Shown here: positions 56,736-64,000 of the stretch, in pieces
How the letters are laid out: every line of letters begins with the position of its first letter
Numbering within the stretch: the first letter of the stretch is position 1
Assembly: GCA_963766195.1 (NCBI GenBank)
Contig: CAVXYY010000005.1
Coordinates: forward strand, 868,001 to 932,000
Length of the DNA stretch: 64,000 nucleotides
Reading direction: 5' to 3'
DNA from: JAHEFT01 sp963766195
GTDB lineage: Bacteria; Pseudomonadota; Gammaproteobacteria; Xanthomonadales; SZUA-36
Position numbers and translations under genes: made by a program
Notes under the pieces: model-generated
Seen by the model: the letters and a program-made list of their open reading frames with translations, nothing else
The model's database searches: none
What the model was told of the DNA's origin: nothing

Positions 56736-57407
56736 TTACCGGGATAATCGCTTGCAGGCTTTCCTCGCGGCCTCGAGCCGTTCCAGCGTTCCGATATCAT
56801 TCCAGACACCCCGGAATTCTTCACCGGTGACCAGGTTTGTATTCATGGCCGACCTCAAGAGCGGCACGACCGAGAACTTGCCCGCAGTGCAGCCCCTGAA
56901 CAAGCGCGGGTTGTAGACAGCGATTCCGCTGAACGTCAGTCGCTTGTTGCCGTGCTCCCGAATGCGGCCCCCTTCAAGGGCAAAGTCACCTTTCGGGTGA
57001 TGTTCCGGATTTGGCACCATCACGAGGTGCGCCCAGTCACATTTGACGGCCCGCAAACGCGCATAGGGGTAGTCAGTCCAGACATCGCCGTTGATCACCA
57101 GGAAGGGCGAGGGGCCGAGGTTCGGCAGCGCCTGGAAAATGCCGCCGCCCGTTTCCAGCGCTTCAGGCTGCTCGTCTGACCACAGGATGGTCAGTCCCCA
57201 GCGGCTACCGTCGCCCAGCGCCTGCGGCAGCGCATCCCCCAGGTGGCCCTGGTTGATGACGACGCTCCGGAAGCCGGCGCCGGCCAGGTTTTCCAGGTGA
57301 TATTCGATCAGCGGCTTGCCCCCGATATCCACCAGGGGTTTGGGCAGGGCATCGGTCAGCGGACGCAGGCGTTCACCGCGGCCGGCCGCCAGGATCATGG
57401 CGCGCAT
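56736..57407 (-). CDS. murU: MurU, MurNAc-1-phosphate uridylyltransferase
   Basis: The 223-residue nucleotidyltransferase has the signature LAAGRGERLRPLTDALPKPL and VDIGGKPLIEYHLENL, then VINGDVW with the metal-binding Asp. It forms UDP-MurNAc from MurNAc-1-phosphate in the AmgK-MurU peptidoglycan-recycling shortcut, which bypasses MurA. The ATG lies inside the end of amgK, so the two are coupled. General sugar-1-phosphate nucleotidyltransferases are similar, but the partner gene decides the call. Confidence 0.9.
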   Translation of the reverse strand: MRAMILAAGRGERLRPLTDALPKPLVDIGGKPLIEYHLENLAGAGFRSVVINQGHLGDALPQALGDGSRWGLTILWSDEQPEALETGGGIFQALPNLGPSPFLVINGDVWTDYPYARLRAVKCDWAHLVMVPNPEHHPKGDFALEGGRIREHGNKRLTFSGIAVYNPRLFRGCTAGKFSVVPLLRSAMNTNLVTGEEFRGVWNDIGTLERLEAARKACKRLSR

Positions 57408-58389
57408 TCTTTTTGTTCCAGCAGTTGGCGGAATTCATCAAATTCGGAGTAGCGGGGTAAAACATCCAGCAGGTACTGATAGAAGCGGGGGATCATTTCC
57501 ACGTAGCCTTGCTTGCCGTCGCGGTGCCTGAGGCGGGCAAAAATTCCGACGATTTTCAGGTTGCGTTGCAGCCCCATCCAGTCGCAGTAACGGACCCATT
57601 CGGGATAACTGCAGTCGAGGGGCAGCCGTTCATGGATTTGCCGCATCCAGGTTTCGATCTGCACCCGTGGCCAGGCGATGTAGCGGTCCCAGACCAGCGA
57701 AATAAAATCGTAACTGATGGGCCCGCGCAAACCGTCCTGGAAGTCGATGATGCCGGGGCCGTCGTCGGTGCTGCAGCAAATTGCACGAGTGGAAATCCTT
57801 GTGCACGAAGATCTGTGGTTGTTCACGGGCCGAGTCGATCAACAGGCGACAGACGTTATTGCCAGGTATTCAGTTCATCGCCCTGCATCGGCCGGTCTTT
57901 GTGCAGGTCGAGGTACCAGGTCTTGAACAGATCCAGTTCCACCGCCAGGGCAGGCTCATCGTACTGCGGCAGGCCGTGGGTAGTGACCCGGCGGGCCATG
58001 CCGTCGAGTACATCAAAAAGCTCCGGAAACAAGGCGCCGGCGGACTCTTCGTGGATCAGTTCACGGTACAGCGTGTCGCCGAAATCTTCCAGCAGGCCAA
58101 ATCCCTGCTGGAGGTCGAATTCAAGGATGGCAGGGGCTTTCAGCCCGGCCCGGCGGAGACGGCCGGCGATATCTACAAATGGCGCGGAGTTCTCTTTTTC
58201 CGATGGGGCGTCCATCAGGATGATTGACCGGCCATTGGCCATGAAGCGGAAGTAGCGGCGAAAACTGGCGTCCCCGGAGACCGGCTGCAGGTGGACCGAA
58301 TCGAGCTTCATCACCCCTGATGCCCATTGGGCCGCGGTTTCCTGCCGGGTGTCCCGCAGGGGTGCGGCGCTTTGGATGTGTTCTGTCAT
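57395..58389 (-). CDS. amgK: AmgK, MurNAc/GlcNAc 1-kinase (two frameshifts)
   Basis: The aminoglycoside-phosphotransferase-fold kinase has about 330 residues. It starts MTEHIQSAAPLRDTR and contains VSGDASFRRYFRF, GLLEDFGDTLY and a catalytic loop HKDFHSCNLL, followed after a break by GPGIIDFQDGLRGPISYDF with the metal-binding Asp. Breaks are near 57855 and 57785. It phosphorylates MurNAc on C1 for MurU. Together with murU it implies that cell-wall MurNAc is recycled directly. Confidence 0.88.
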
Positions 58390-58432
58390 GTCCGTATTTT
58401 GCAGGAACTGTCGCCCGGTTGGTATGTTGTAT

Positions 58433-58462
58433 TACTATAAACAGTACTTATATGGTACTATA
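58433..58462 (+). promoter_or_regulatory. AT-rich repeats before the suf regulator (possible operator)
   Basis: TACTATA occurs at 58433-58439 and 58456-58462, with TACTTATA between them (58445-58452). The inverted pair AGTAC-N7-GTACT spans 58443-58459 and ends against the start codon. Autorepression by the Rrf2-type regulator would fit. No Shine-Dalgarno sequence precedes the ATG at 58462 or 58468, so the mRNA may be leaderless. The motif does not match the E. coli IscR type 1 consensus beyond its ends. Confidence 0.35.
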
Positions 58463-58914
58463 TGACCATGCTGAGGATTTCCAAATTGACCGACTACGCC
58501 ATCCTGATGATGGTGGAATTGACCCGCGAAGGCGAAATGCTGAGCGCCCATGCACTGGCTGAACGGATTCACGTTGAAACACCAACCGCCAGCAAGGTGC
58601 TGAAGCTATTGTCCGGAAGCGGGCTGCTGGAGTCCTACCGCGGCGCGAACGGAGGCTACCGGGTCAGCAGGACGGCGGCCCAGATCAGCGTCGCTGAAGT
58701 GATCGCGGCCATCGAGGGGCCGATCGCCATGACAGAGTGCAGCGTGGAGCAGGGCCTGTGCAGCCAGGAAGACAATTGCGAATTGCGCAGTAACTGGCAG
58801 CGCATCAGCCTGGCCGTGGCGCAGGCGCTGCGTGACGTCAGCCTGGCCGAAATGTCAGCGCCGGCCGGCAGAAAATCCAATCCCCTGCACATCACAACCC
58901 TGAATGCAGGCTAG
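58462..58914 (+). CDS. Rrf2-family SUF system regulator
   Basis: The 150-residue winged-helix protein starts at ATG 58462 or 58468. The DNA-binding part has RISKLTDYAILMMVELTREG, then HVETPTASKVLKLLSGSGLL and GANGGYRVSR. Three cysteines (Cys93, Cys100, Cys106 in TECSVEQGLCSQEDNCEL) probably hold a 2Fe-2S cluster, as in IscR. It lies 12 bases before sufB and probably represses or activates the operon according to Fe-S status. It matches the SUF-type regulator of gammaproteobacteria better than IscR. Confidence 0.9.
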   Translation: MTMLRISKLTDYAILMMVELTREGEMLSAHALAERIHVETPTASKVLKLLSGSGLLESYRGANGGYRVSRTAAQISVAEVIAAIEGPIAMTECSVEQGLCSQEDNCELRSNWQRISLAVAQALRDVSLAEMSAPAGRKSNPLHITTLNAG

Positions 58915-58926
58915 GGAAATTTGACC

Positions 58927-60391
58927 ATGACAAGCGAACAGAGCACACCGGACCAGACTTCCGTTGACCATTTTGTCCAACAGAAATACCGGCACGGTTT
59001 TGTCACCGATATCGAATCGGAAACCGTTCCGCCGGGGCTGGATGAAAACACCGTGCGCTGGATATCGGCCCGCAAAGGCGAACCCGGCTGGCTGCTGGAG
59101 TGGCGCCTGGAAGCCTACCGGCGCTGGCTCTTGATGAGCCCGCCGGACTGGGCCCACCTGAAAATCGACCCGATTGATTTCCAGGCGATCTCCTATTTTT
59201 CGGCGCCCAAGTCCGACAAAGACCGCCCGCAGAGCCTGGCCGATGTCGATCCGAAACTGCTGGAGACCTATGACAAGCTGGGTGTTCCGCTGCACGAAAG
59301 AGCGCGCCTGGCCGGGTGTCGCGGTGGATGCGGTGTTTGATTCGGTTTCGGTGGGAACCACTTTTCGCGCGGAACTGAAAAAAGCGGGCGTGATTTTCTG
59401 CTCGTTTTCCGAAGCGGTCAAAGAGCATCCCGACCTGGTCAGAAAATACCTGGGGACCGTCGTGCCGACCCGGGACAATTTTTTTGCCGCGCTGAACTCC
59501 GCGGTGTTTTCCGATGGCAGCTTCGTGTTCATTCCCAGGGGCGTGCGCTGCCCGATGGAACTGAGCACTTACTTCCGGATCAATGCCGCGGAGACCGGCC
59601 AGTTCGAACGCACGCTGATCGTCGCCGAGGAAGGCAGTCACGTCAGTTACCTGGAAGGCTGCACGGCGCCCATGCGCGACGAGAACCAGCTGCATGCGGC
59701 CGTGGTCGAACTGGTGGCGCTGGATGACGCCGAGATCAAGTATTCCACGGTGCAGAACTGGTACCCGGGCGATGAAAACGGTGTCGGCGGCATTTACAAC
59801 TTCGTGACCAAGCGCGGCGACTGCCGCGGCGACCGCTCCAAGATTTCCTGGACCCAGGTCGAAACCGGCTCCGCCATCACCTGGAAATACCCCTCCTGCG
59901 TCCTGCGCGGCGAGCGCTCGGTGGGTGAGTTTTACTCCGTCGCGCTGACCAATAATTACCAGCAGGCGGATACCGGCACCAAGATGATCCATATCGGGCG
60001 GGATACGCGCAGCAAAATCATTTCCAAGGGCATCTCGGCGGGGCACGGCCAGAACGCCTACCGGGGCCTGGTAAGGATCTCGAAGAAAGCCGAAAACGCC
60101 CGGAATTTCACGCAATGCGATTCGATGCTGATCGGCAAGGGCTGCGGCGCACACACCTTTCCCTACATCGAGGTCGGAAACGCCAGCGCGAAAGTCGAGC
60201 ACGAGGCGACCACTTCGCGGATCGGTGAGGACCAGTTGTTCTATTGCCTGCAGCGCGGCATTTCCGAGGAGGACGCCGTGTCGATGATCGTCGATGGTTT
60301 CTGCAAACAGGTGTTCCGGGAATTGCCGATGGAGTTTGCAGTCGAGGCTAAAGCATTGCTGGAAGTCAGCCTGGAAGGGGCTGTCGGCTGA
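58927..60391 (+). CDS. sufB: SufB, Fe-S scaffold subunit (one frameshift)
   Basis: The protein has about 487 residues, normal for SufB. It starts MTSEQSTPDQTSVDHFVQQK and reads FDSVSVGTTFRAELKKAGVI after a frameshift near 59312, where the sequence should run LHERARLAGVAVDAVFDS. Conserved parts are FIPRGVRCPMELSTYFRIN, ISKGISAGHGQNAYRGLV and NFTQCDSMLIGKGCGAHTFP, which contains the cluster-relevant cysteine. With SufC and SufD it assembles clusters on SufBC2D. A TTG at 58921 is a less likely start. Confidence 0.93.
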
Positions 60392-60406
60392 ACGCCGTCG
60401 AATATC

Positions 60407-60430
60407 GTAGGAGCGGCTTCAGCCGCGAAT
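60407..60430. repeat. REP-like palindrome inside the suf operon
   Basis: The unit GTAGGAG plus GCGGCT-TC-AGCCGC (60413-60426) plus GAAT lies in the 57-base gap between sufB and sufC. It belongs to the same family as the units at 9616-9721. Such hairpins can stabilise upstream mRNA and lower downstream expression. Confidence 0.75.
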
Positions 60431-60448
60431 CTTTTCAAGGAATTAAAC

Positions 60449-61237
60449 ATGCTGAAAATCAAAGATTTACACGCCACGGTCGGCGGCAAGCCGATACTCA
60501 AGGGATTGAACCTGGAGATCGCAGCCGGGCAGGTACATGCCATCATGGGCCCCAACGGCGCCGGCAAGAGCACGCTGGGAAACGTGATTGCAGGCCGCGA
60601 GGGTTACACCGTGACCTCGGGTGAAGTCATTTACCAGGGTAAGAACCTGCTGGAACTGGAGCCGGAGGAGCGCGCCTGCGAGGGGATCTTCCTGGCCTTT
60701 CAGTATCCGGTGGAAATTCCCGGTGTGAACAATACGTATTTTCTGCGCGCCGCGCTGAACGCACAGCGCAAGTACCGCGGCGAGCCGGAACTCGATTCGA
60801 TGCAGTTTCTGAAGCTGGTGCGGGAAAAACTGGAAATCCTGCACATCAGTGACGACCTGATGCACCGGGCGGTCAATGAAGGTTTCTCCGGCGGCGAAAA
60901 GAAGCGCAACGAAATTTTCCAGATGGCCGTGCTCGAACCCAGGCTGGCCATTCTCGACGAAACCGATTCGGGGCTGGACATCGATGCGCTCCGACTGGTT
61001 GCCGAGGGTGTAAACCGGCTGCGTTCGGAAGACCGCTCGATGATCGTCGTGACCCACTACCAGCGACTGCTCGATCACATCATTCCGGATGTCGTGCATG
61101 TATTGGCCGATGGCAAAATCGTGGCCAGTGGCGGTGCGGACCTGGCCCTGAAACTCGAGGAGCAGGGATACACCTGGCTGGAGCAGGGCGGTATCAAACC
61201 GCTGAAAGCCGAGGCCGCAAACGGGGCCAGGGCCTGA
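60449..61237 (+). CDS. sufC: SufC, Fe-S assembly ATPase
   Basis: The 262-residue ABC-type ATPase has Walker A GPNGAGKST, a Q loop in LAFQYPVEIPGVNN, signature FSGGEKKRNEIFQM, and Walker B LAILDETDSGLDIDAL followed by VVTHYQRLLDHI. It powers the SufBC2D scaffold. AAGGA lies before the ATG at 60449. The REP unit separates it from sufB. Confidence 0.97.
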   Translation: MLKIKDLHATVGGKPILKGLNLEIAAGQVHAIMGPNGAGKSTLGNVIAGREGYTVTSGEVIYQGKNLLELEPEERACEGIFLAFQYPVEIPGVNNTYFLRAALNAQRKYRGEPELDSMQFLKLVREKLEILHISDDLMHRAVNEGFSGGEKKRNEIFQMAVLEPRLAILDETDSGLDIDALRLVAEGVNRLRSEDRSMIVVTHYQRLLDHIIPDVVHVLADGKIVASGGADLALKLEEQGYTWLEQGGIKPLKAEAANGARA

Positions 61238-61249
61238 GGAGACCAGACA

Positions 61250-62590
61250 ATGGATTCCACTGGAACCATGCCGTTAAGCGAAAAGTGGTCGCAAGAATTT
61301 CGCGCCTTGCCTGGTGATTCGGGCCCTGCGTGGCTGGGAGCATTAAAGGAACAGGCGGCCGCACAATTTGCGGTTTCGGGATTACCAAACCGGAAAACCG
61401 AGGCCTGGAAATACACGCCGCTGCGCATGCTGGAACAAATGGCGCCGCAGTTTCGTGATCCGGCAGACGCGGTAACCCGGACCGGGCGTTTTCCCGAGCC
61501 CTTGTGCCGTGCCGGCGCCGGAATGGTGGAAATCAGCGACGGGCGGCTGTCAGGCCCATTGCCCGAAACAACAGGCGGGCTCACCCTGCTGTCCCTGGCC
61601 GGGGGCCTTGACGTGCTTGGAGGTCCCGTGCGGCGGGTGCTGGAATCCACTGATGTGGCAAGTCCGGGAAACGCCTTCATGGCTTTGAATACCGCCTTTC
61701 TGGACCAGGGGCTGGTCGTGCACGTGGGAGAAGACGTGGATGCCGGCGCGTTGCTGATCCGTTATGCATTTTCCGGGGTGCTTTCCGGGGCCGGTACGGC
61801 CCGTATCGGCAATTTCCGGCTGGTCGTGCTGTTGGAACCGGGCGCCAGGCTCGAACTCATCGAACAATTTGAAAGCACAGTTCCCATAGCGGGCGCTCTC
61901 AACCTGGTCACCCAGGTGGATCTTGCCGAAGGATCCCGGCTTGGACACGTTCGTGTCCAGAACGAATCCGATGACGTGGTTTTGCTGACTTCGACCTCGG
62001 TGGAGCAGGCAGCCCGATCGACATACCGGCACAGCGGATTTGACCTTGGCGGCGGCCTGGTCCGGCACGCGCTTGGCGCCAGGCTGGCCGGCGAAGCCGC
62101 CGACTGTGCTTTTGACGGCGCATTTGTGCTCGACCGTAAACGCCACGTCGATAACCACATCAGCGTGGACCACGCAGCGCCGGGTTGCAGCAGCACGCAG
62201 TTTTTCCGGGGCGTGCTCGGCGGCAGCAGCCGCGGCGTATTCAATGGCCGCGCGTTGATTCGACCCGGTGCGGATGGCTCCAGCGTGCGCCAGTCGAACG
62301 CCAACTTGCTGCTGTCCGCGCTGGCGGAAATGGATACCAAGCCGGAACTTGAAATCTACGCAGACGAAATCGAAGCCAGCCATGGCGCCACCGTGGGTCA
62401 GTTGGATGAAACAGCAATTTTCTACCTGCGCTCGCGAGGCCTCAGCGAGGACCAGGCACGGCGGATCCTGACCATGGCTTTCTGCCACGCGGTCACCGAC
62501 CGGCTGGGGGATCGCAGCCTTGCCGGGCGGATTTCGGAAATGATCAATGCGGCCATGCCGGGTGGCGTGCTTGCAGCCGGAGAAGTTTGA
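61250..62590 (+). CDS. sufD: SufD, Fe-S scaffold subunit
   Basis: The 446-residue beta-helix protein starts MDSTGTMPLSEKWSQEF and contains GLPNRKTEAWKYTPLRML, a conserved SufD opening. The C-terminal segments VDHAAPGCSSTQFFRGVL, SRGVFNGRALIRPGADG and EASHGATVGQLDETAIFYLR are typical. It pairs with SufB and SufC. The frame is intact, and sufS starts one base after the stop. Confidence 0.96.
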   Translation: MDSTGTMPLSEKWSQEFRALPGDSGPAWLGALKEQAAAQFAVSGLPNRKTEAWKYTPLRMLEQMAPQFRDPADAVTRTGRFPEPLCRAGAGMVEISDGRLSGPLPETTGGLTLLSLAGGLDVLGGPVRRVLESTDVASPGNAFMALNTAFLDQGLVVHVGEDVDAGALLIRYAFSGVLSGAGTARIGNFRLVVLLEPGARLELIEQFESTVPIAGALNLVTQVDLAEGSRLGHVRVQNESDDVVLLTSTSVEQAARSTYRHSGFDLGGGLVRHALGARLAGEAADCAFDGAFVLDRKRHVDNHISVDHAAPGCSSTQFFRGVLGGSSRGVFNGRALIRPGADGSSVRQSNANLLLSALAEMDTKPELEIYADEIEASHGATVGQLDETAIFYLRSRGLSEDQARRILTMAFCHAVTDRLGDRSLAGRISEMINAAMPGGVLAAGEV

Positions 62591-62591
62591 A

Positions 62592-63822
62592 TTGACCATC
62601 CGCAGGAAATTTGAAGTTGAGCGCGTGCGCGAGGACTTTCCGATCCTGCGCAGGACCGTTCATGGCAAACCGCTGGTTTATTTCGATACGGCTGCCTCGG
62701 CGCAACGGCCCCTTGCGGTGATCGAAGCGACGGATAATTTCTATCGCGAACACAACGCCAATGTACACCGCGGCGTTCATACGCTGAGCCAGGAAGCCAC
62801 CGACCTGTACGAGGACGGACGCAGAAAGCTTGCCGGGTTTATCAACGCGTATTCCTGGCGGGAGATCGTTTTCACGCGGGGAACGACCGAGTCCATCAAC
62901 CTGGTGGCGCAGAGTTTTCTGCGCCCGGTGCTCAAACCCGGGGATGAAATCCTGGTCACCCACATGGAGCACCACGCCAACATCGTCCCCTGGCAAATGG
63001 TCTGCGAACAAACCGGGGCCAGCCTGAAAGTGGTTCCCATCAACCAGCGTGGCGAGCTGGAGATGGACGCGCTGGCATCCATGCTGTCGGAACAGGTCAA
63101 ACTGCTGGGTGTCGTTCACGTTTCCAATGCATTGGGGACCATCAACCCGGTGACGGAAATCTGCCGCATGGCCAAACAGTTTGATATACCTGTTCTGGTG
63201 GATGGCGCACAGGCCATGCCGCACGCCGCCGTCGATGTGCGGGCGCTGGGTTGTGATTTTTACTGCCTGTCGGGCCACAAGATGTATGGACCGACCGGCA
63301 TCGGCGCCCTGTGGGCTCACGAAGCGACCCTCGATGCGATGCCGCCCTGGCAGGGCGGGGGGAAATGATCAGGCGGGTCACGTTTGAGAAAACGACCTGG
63401 AACGATGTGCCCGCCAAATTCGAAGCCGGTACCCCGGATATCGCCGGAGGTGTCGGACTGTCCGCAGCCGTTGACTACCTGTCTCAATTCGACATGGCCG
63501 AGATCGCGGCGCACGAGCACCGGGTGCTGGCCTATGCGACCGGGAAACTGGCCGAAATCGAAGGATTGCGGATTATTGGAACAGCACGCGATACAAGGCC
63601 GGCGTGATCAGTTTCACGCTCGGCGACATCCACCCCCACGACCTGGGCACCATCATCGATCACCATGGCATTGCGGTGCGAACCGGCCACCATTGCGCAA
63701 TGCCGGTCATGCAGTTTTTCGATGTTCCGGCGACCGCCCGCGTCTCTTTCGGCATGTACAACACCGAAGCTGAAGTGGATGCACTGGTCGAAGCGCTGCA
63801 CCAGGCGCGGGCGATGTTCTAG
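62592..63822 (+). CDS. sufS: SufS, cysteine desulphurase (two frameshifts)
   Basis: The PLP enzyme has about 410 residues and supplies sulphur. The likely start is TTG 62592; an in-frame ATG at 62547 lies inside sufD. Conserved parts are YFDTAASAQRPLAVIEA, THMEHHANIVPWQ, the PLP lysine in SGHKMYGPTGIGALW, and the catalytic Cys in AVRTGHHCAMPVMQFF. Breaks: a G-run near 63360 (one missing G gives WQGGGEMIRRVTFE) and one near 63597 before AGVISFTLGDIHPHDLG. No sufE or sufU follows. Confidence 0.93.
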
Positions 63823-63865
63823 CGGCCTGAAGTGCAGGTTTTAGCCCAGGGCAGGGAACTCCTGG

Positions 63866-64000
63866 TCAATTGTTACACTGGTAGACGCCGAACTCCTGGC
63901 GACCCTGGGAAACCGGTGATTCGGCAACCACGGTGTCACCGCCCATGACCGCGCCCTCGTTGCGGGCCAGGGTCGCCAGCTCGGTGGCGACCTTATCTGC
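63866..64000 (-). CDS. C-terminal fragment of a small exported protein, DUF4156-like
   Basis: The last 44 codons of a minus-strand gene that continues beyond the window. The visible part reads LATLARNEGAVMGGDTVVAE, then SPVSQGRQEFGVYQCNN and a TGA at 63866-63868. The pattern GGDTVV followed by G-x-Q-x-F-x-V-Y-x-C is typical of small DUF4156-type lipoproteins. The rest is outside the window, so signal peptide and length are unknown. Confidence 0.55.
   Translation of the reverse strand, partial: ADKVATELATLARNEGAVMGGDTVVAESPVSQGRQEFGVYQCNN

Noticed and set aside
63360..63370. Programmed frameshifting in sufS
   Set aside because: The break lies in a G-run, no slippery heptamer with downstream structure is seen, and sufS orthologues are not frameshifted; a homopolymer error is simpler.
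1..64000. tRNA, rRNA, CRISPR array, prophage, IS element or defence system
   Set aside because: I saw no cloverleaf, no spaced direct repeats of CRISPR type, no integrase or transposase and no restriction or toxin-antitoxin genes. The region is chromosomal housekeeping.

Overview
The window is a chromosomal segment of a gammaproteobacterium with moderately high G+C content. The gene order points to the Xanthomonadales/Chromatiales/Woeseia side of the class. The main pointers are a full lptCAB-rpoN-hpf-ptsN run that includes hprK, rapZ, EIIA, HPr and ptsI; a purN-purM-DUF2066-permease-hda block; an amgK-murU pair; and a suf operon headed by an Rrf2-type regulator. No rRNA, tRNA, CRISPR array, prophage or insertion sequence was seen. 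Nearly all of the sequence is coding, and no stretch over 300 bases is empty once broken genes are reassembled.

Layout. 1-5718 (minus strand): type IV pilus genes. These are the 5' end of pilB, a pilin gene pilA behind a sigma-54 promoter, a Wzy/O-antigen-ligase-like gene, and the two-component pair pilS-pilR. 5937-9609 (plus): sucC, sucD and nadE. 9738-15700: bamD (minus), rluD-pgeF (plus), an octaheme cytochrome c with TPRs (minus) and a threonine aldolase (minus). 15755-21872 (plus): hrpA and relA. 21869-26231 (minus): one very large multidomain glycosyltransferase. 26333-31845 (plus): mrcB, a TPR lipoprotein, a DinG-family helicase (yoaA) and tsaB. 31873-34314 (minus): a tandem glycosyltransferase. 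34333-46983 (minus): mgtE, ptsI, ptsH, EIIA-Man, rapZ, hprK, ptsN, hpf, rpoN, lptB, lptA, lptC, kdsC, kdsD and a Ca/Na antiporter. 47083-48583 (plus): ibaG and murA. 48627-51981 (minus): an M48 protease lipoprotein, purN and purM. 52038-54874 (plus): a DUF2066 protein, an AI-2E-type permease and hda. 54917-58389 (minus): an unknown lipoprotein, murU and amgK. 58462-63822 (plus): the suf regulator and sufBCDS. 63866-end (minus): the tail of a small protein.

How the parts connect. The window holds a near-complete regulatory circuit for pilin: PilS and PilR, the sigma factor they need (rpoN, about 37 kb away), and a pilA upstream region with a canonical -24/-12 element and a cluster of TGTCA-type sites. 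Envelope biogenesis is heavily represented (LptABC, Kdo synthesis, MurA, AmgK-MurU recycling, PBP1b, BamD, two large glycosyltransferases). The PTS proteins look purely regulatory, since no sugar permease is present.

Quality caveat. About seventeen genes carry one or more frameshifts, and sucD has an in-frame stop. Yet 34.3-57.4 kb has none. Many broken genes are normally essential or highly conserved (tsaB, sufB, sufS), and several breaks lie in homopolymers, so most are probably sequence errors rather than real pseudogenes. I annotated each broken gene as a single locus with its breaks noted. I found no convincing undescribed system; the most interesting items are the pilin circuit with its linked ligase-like gene, the octaheme-TPR cytochrome and the fused glycosyltransferases.
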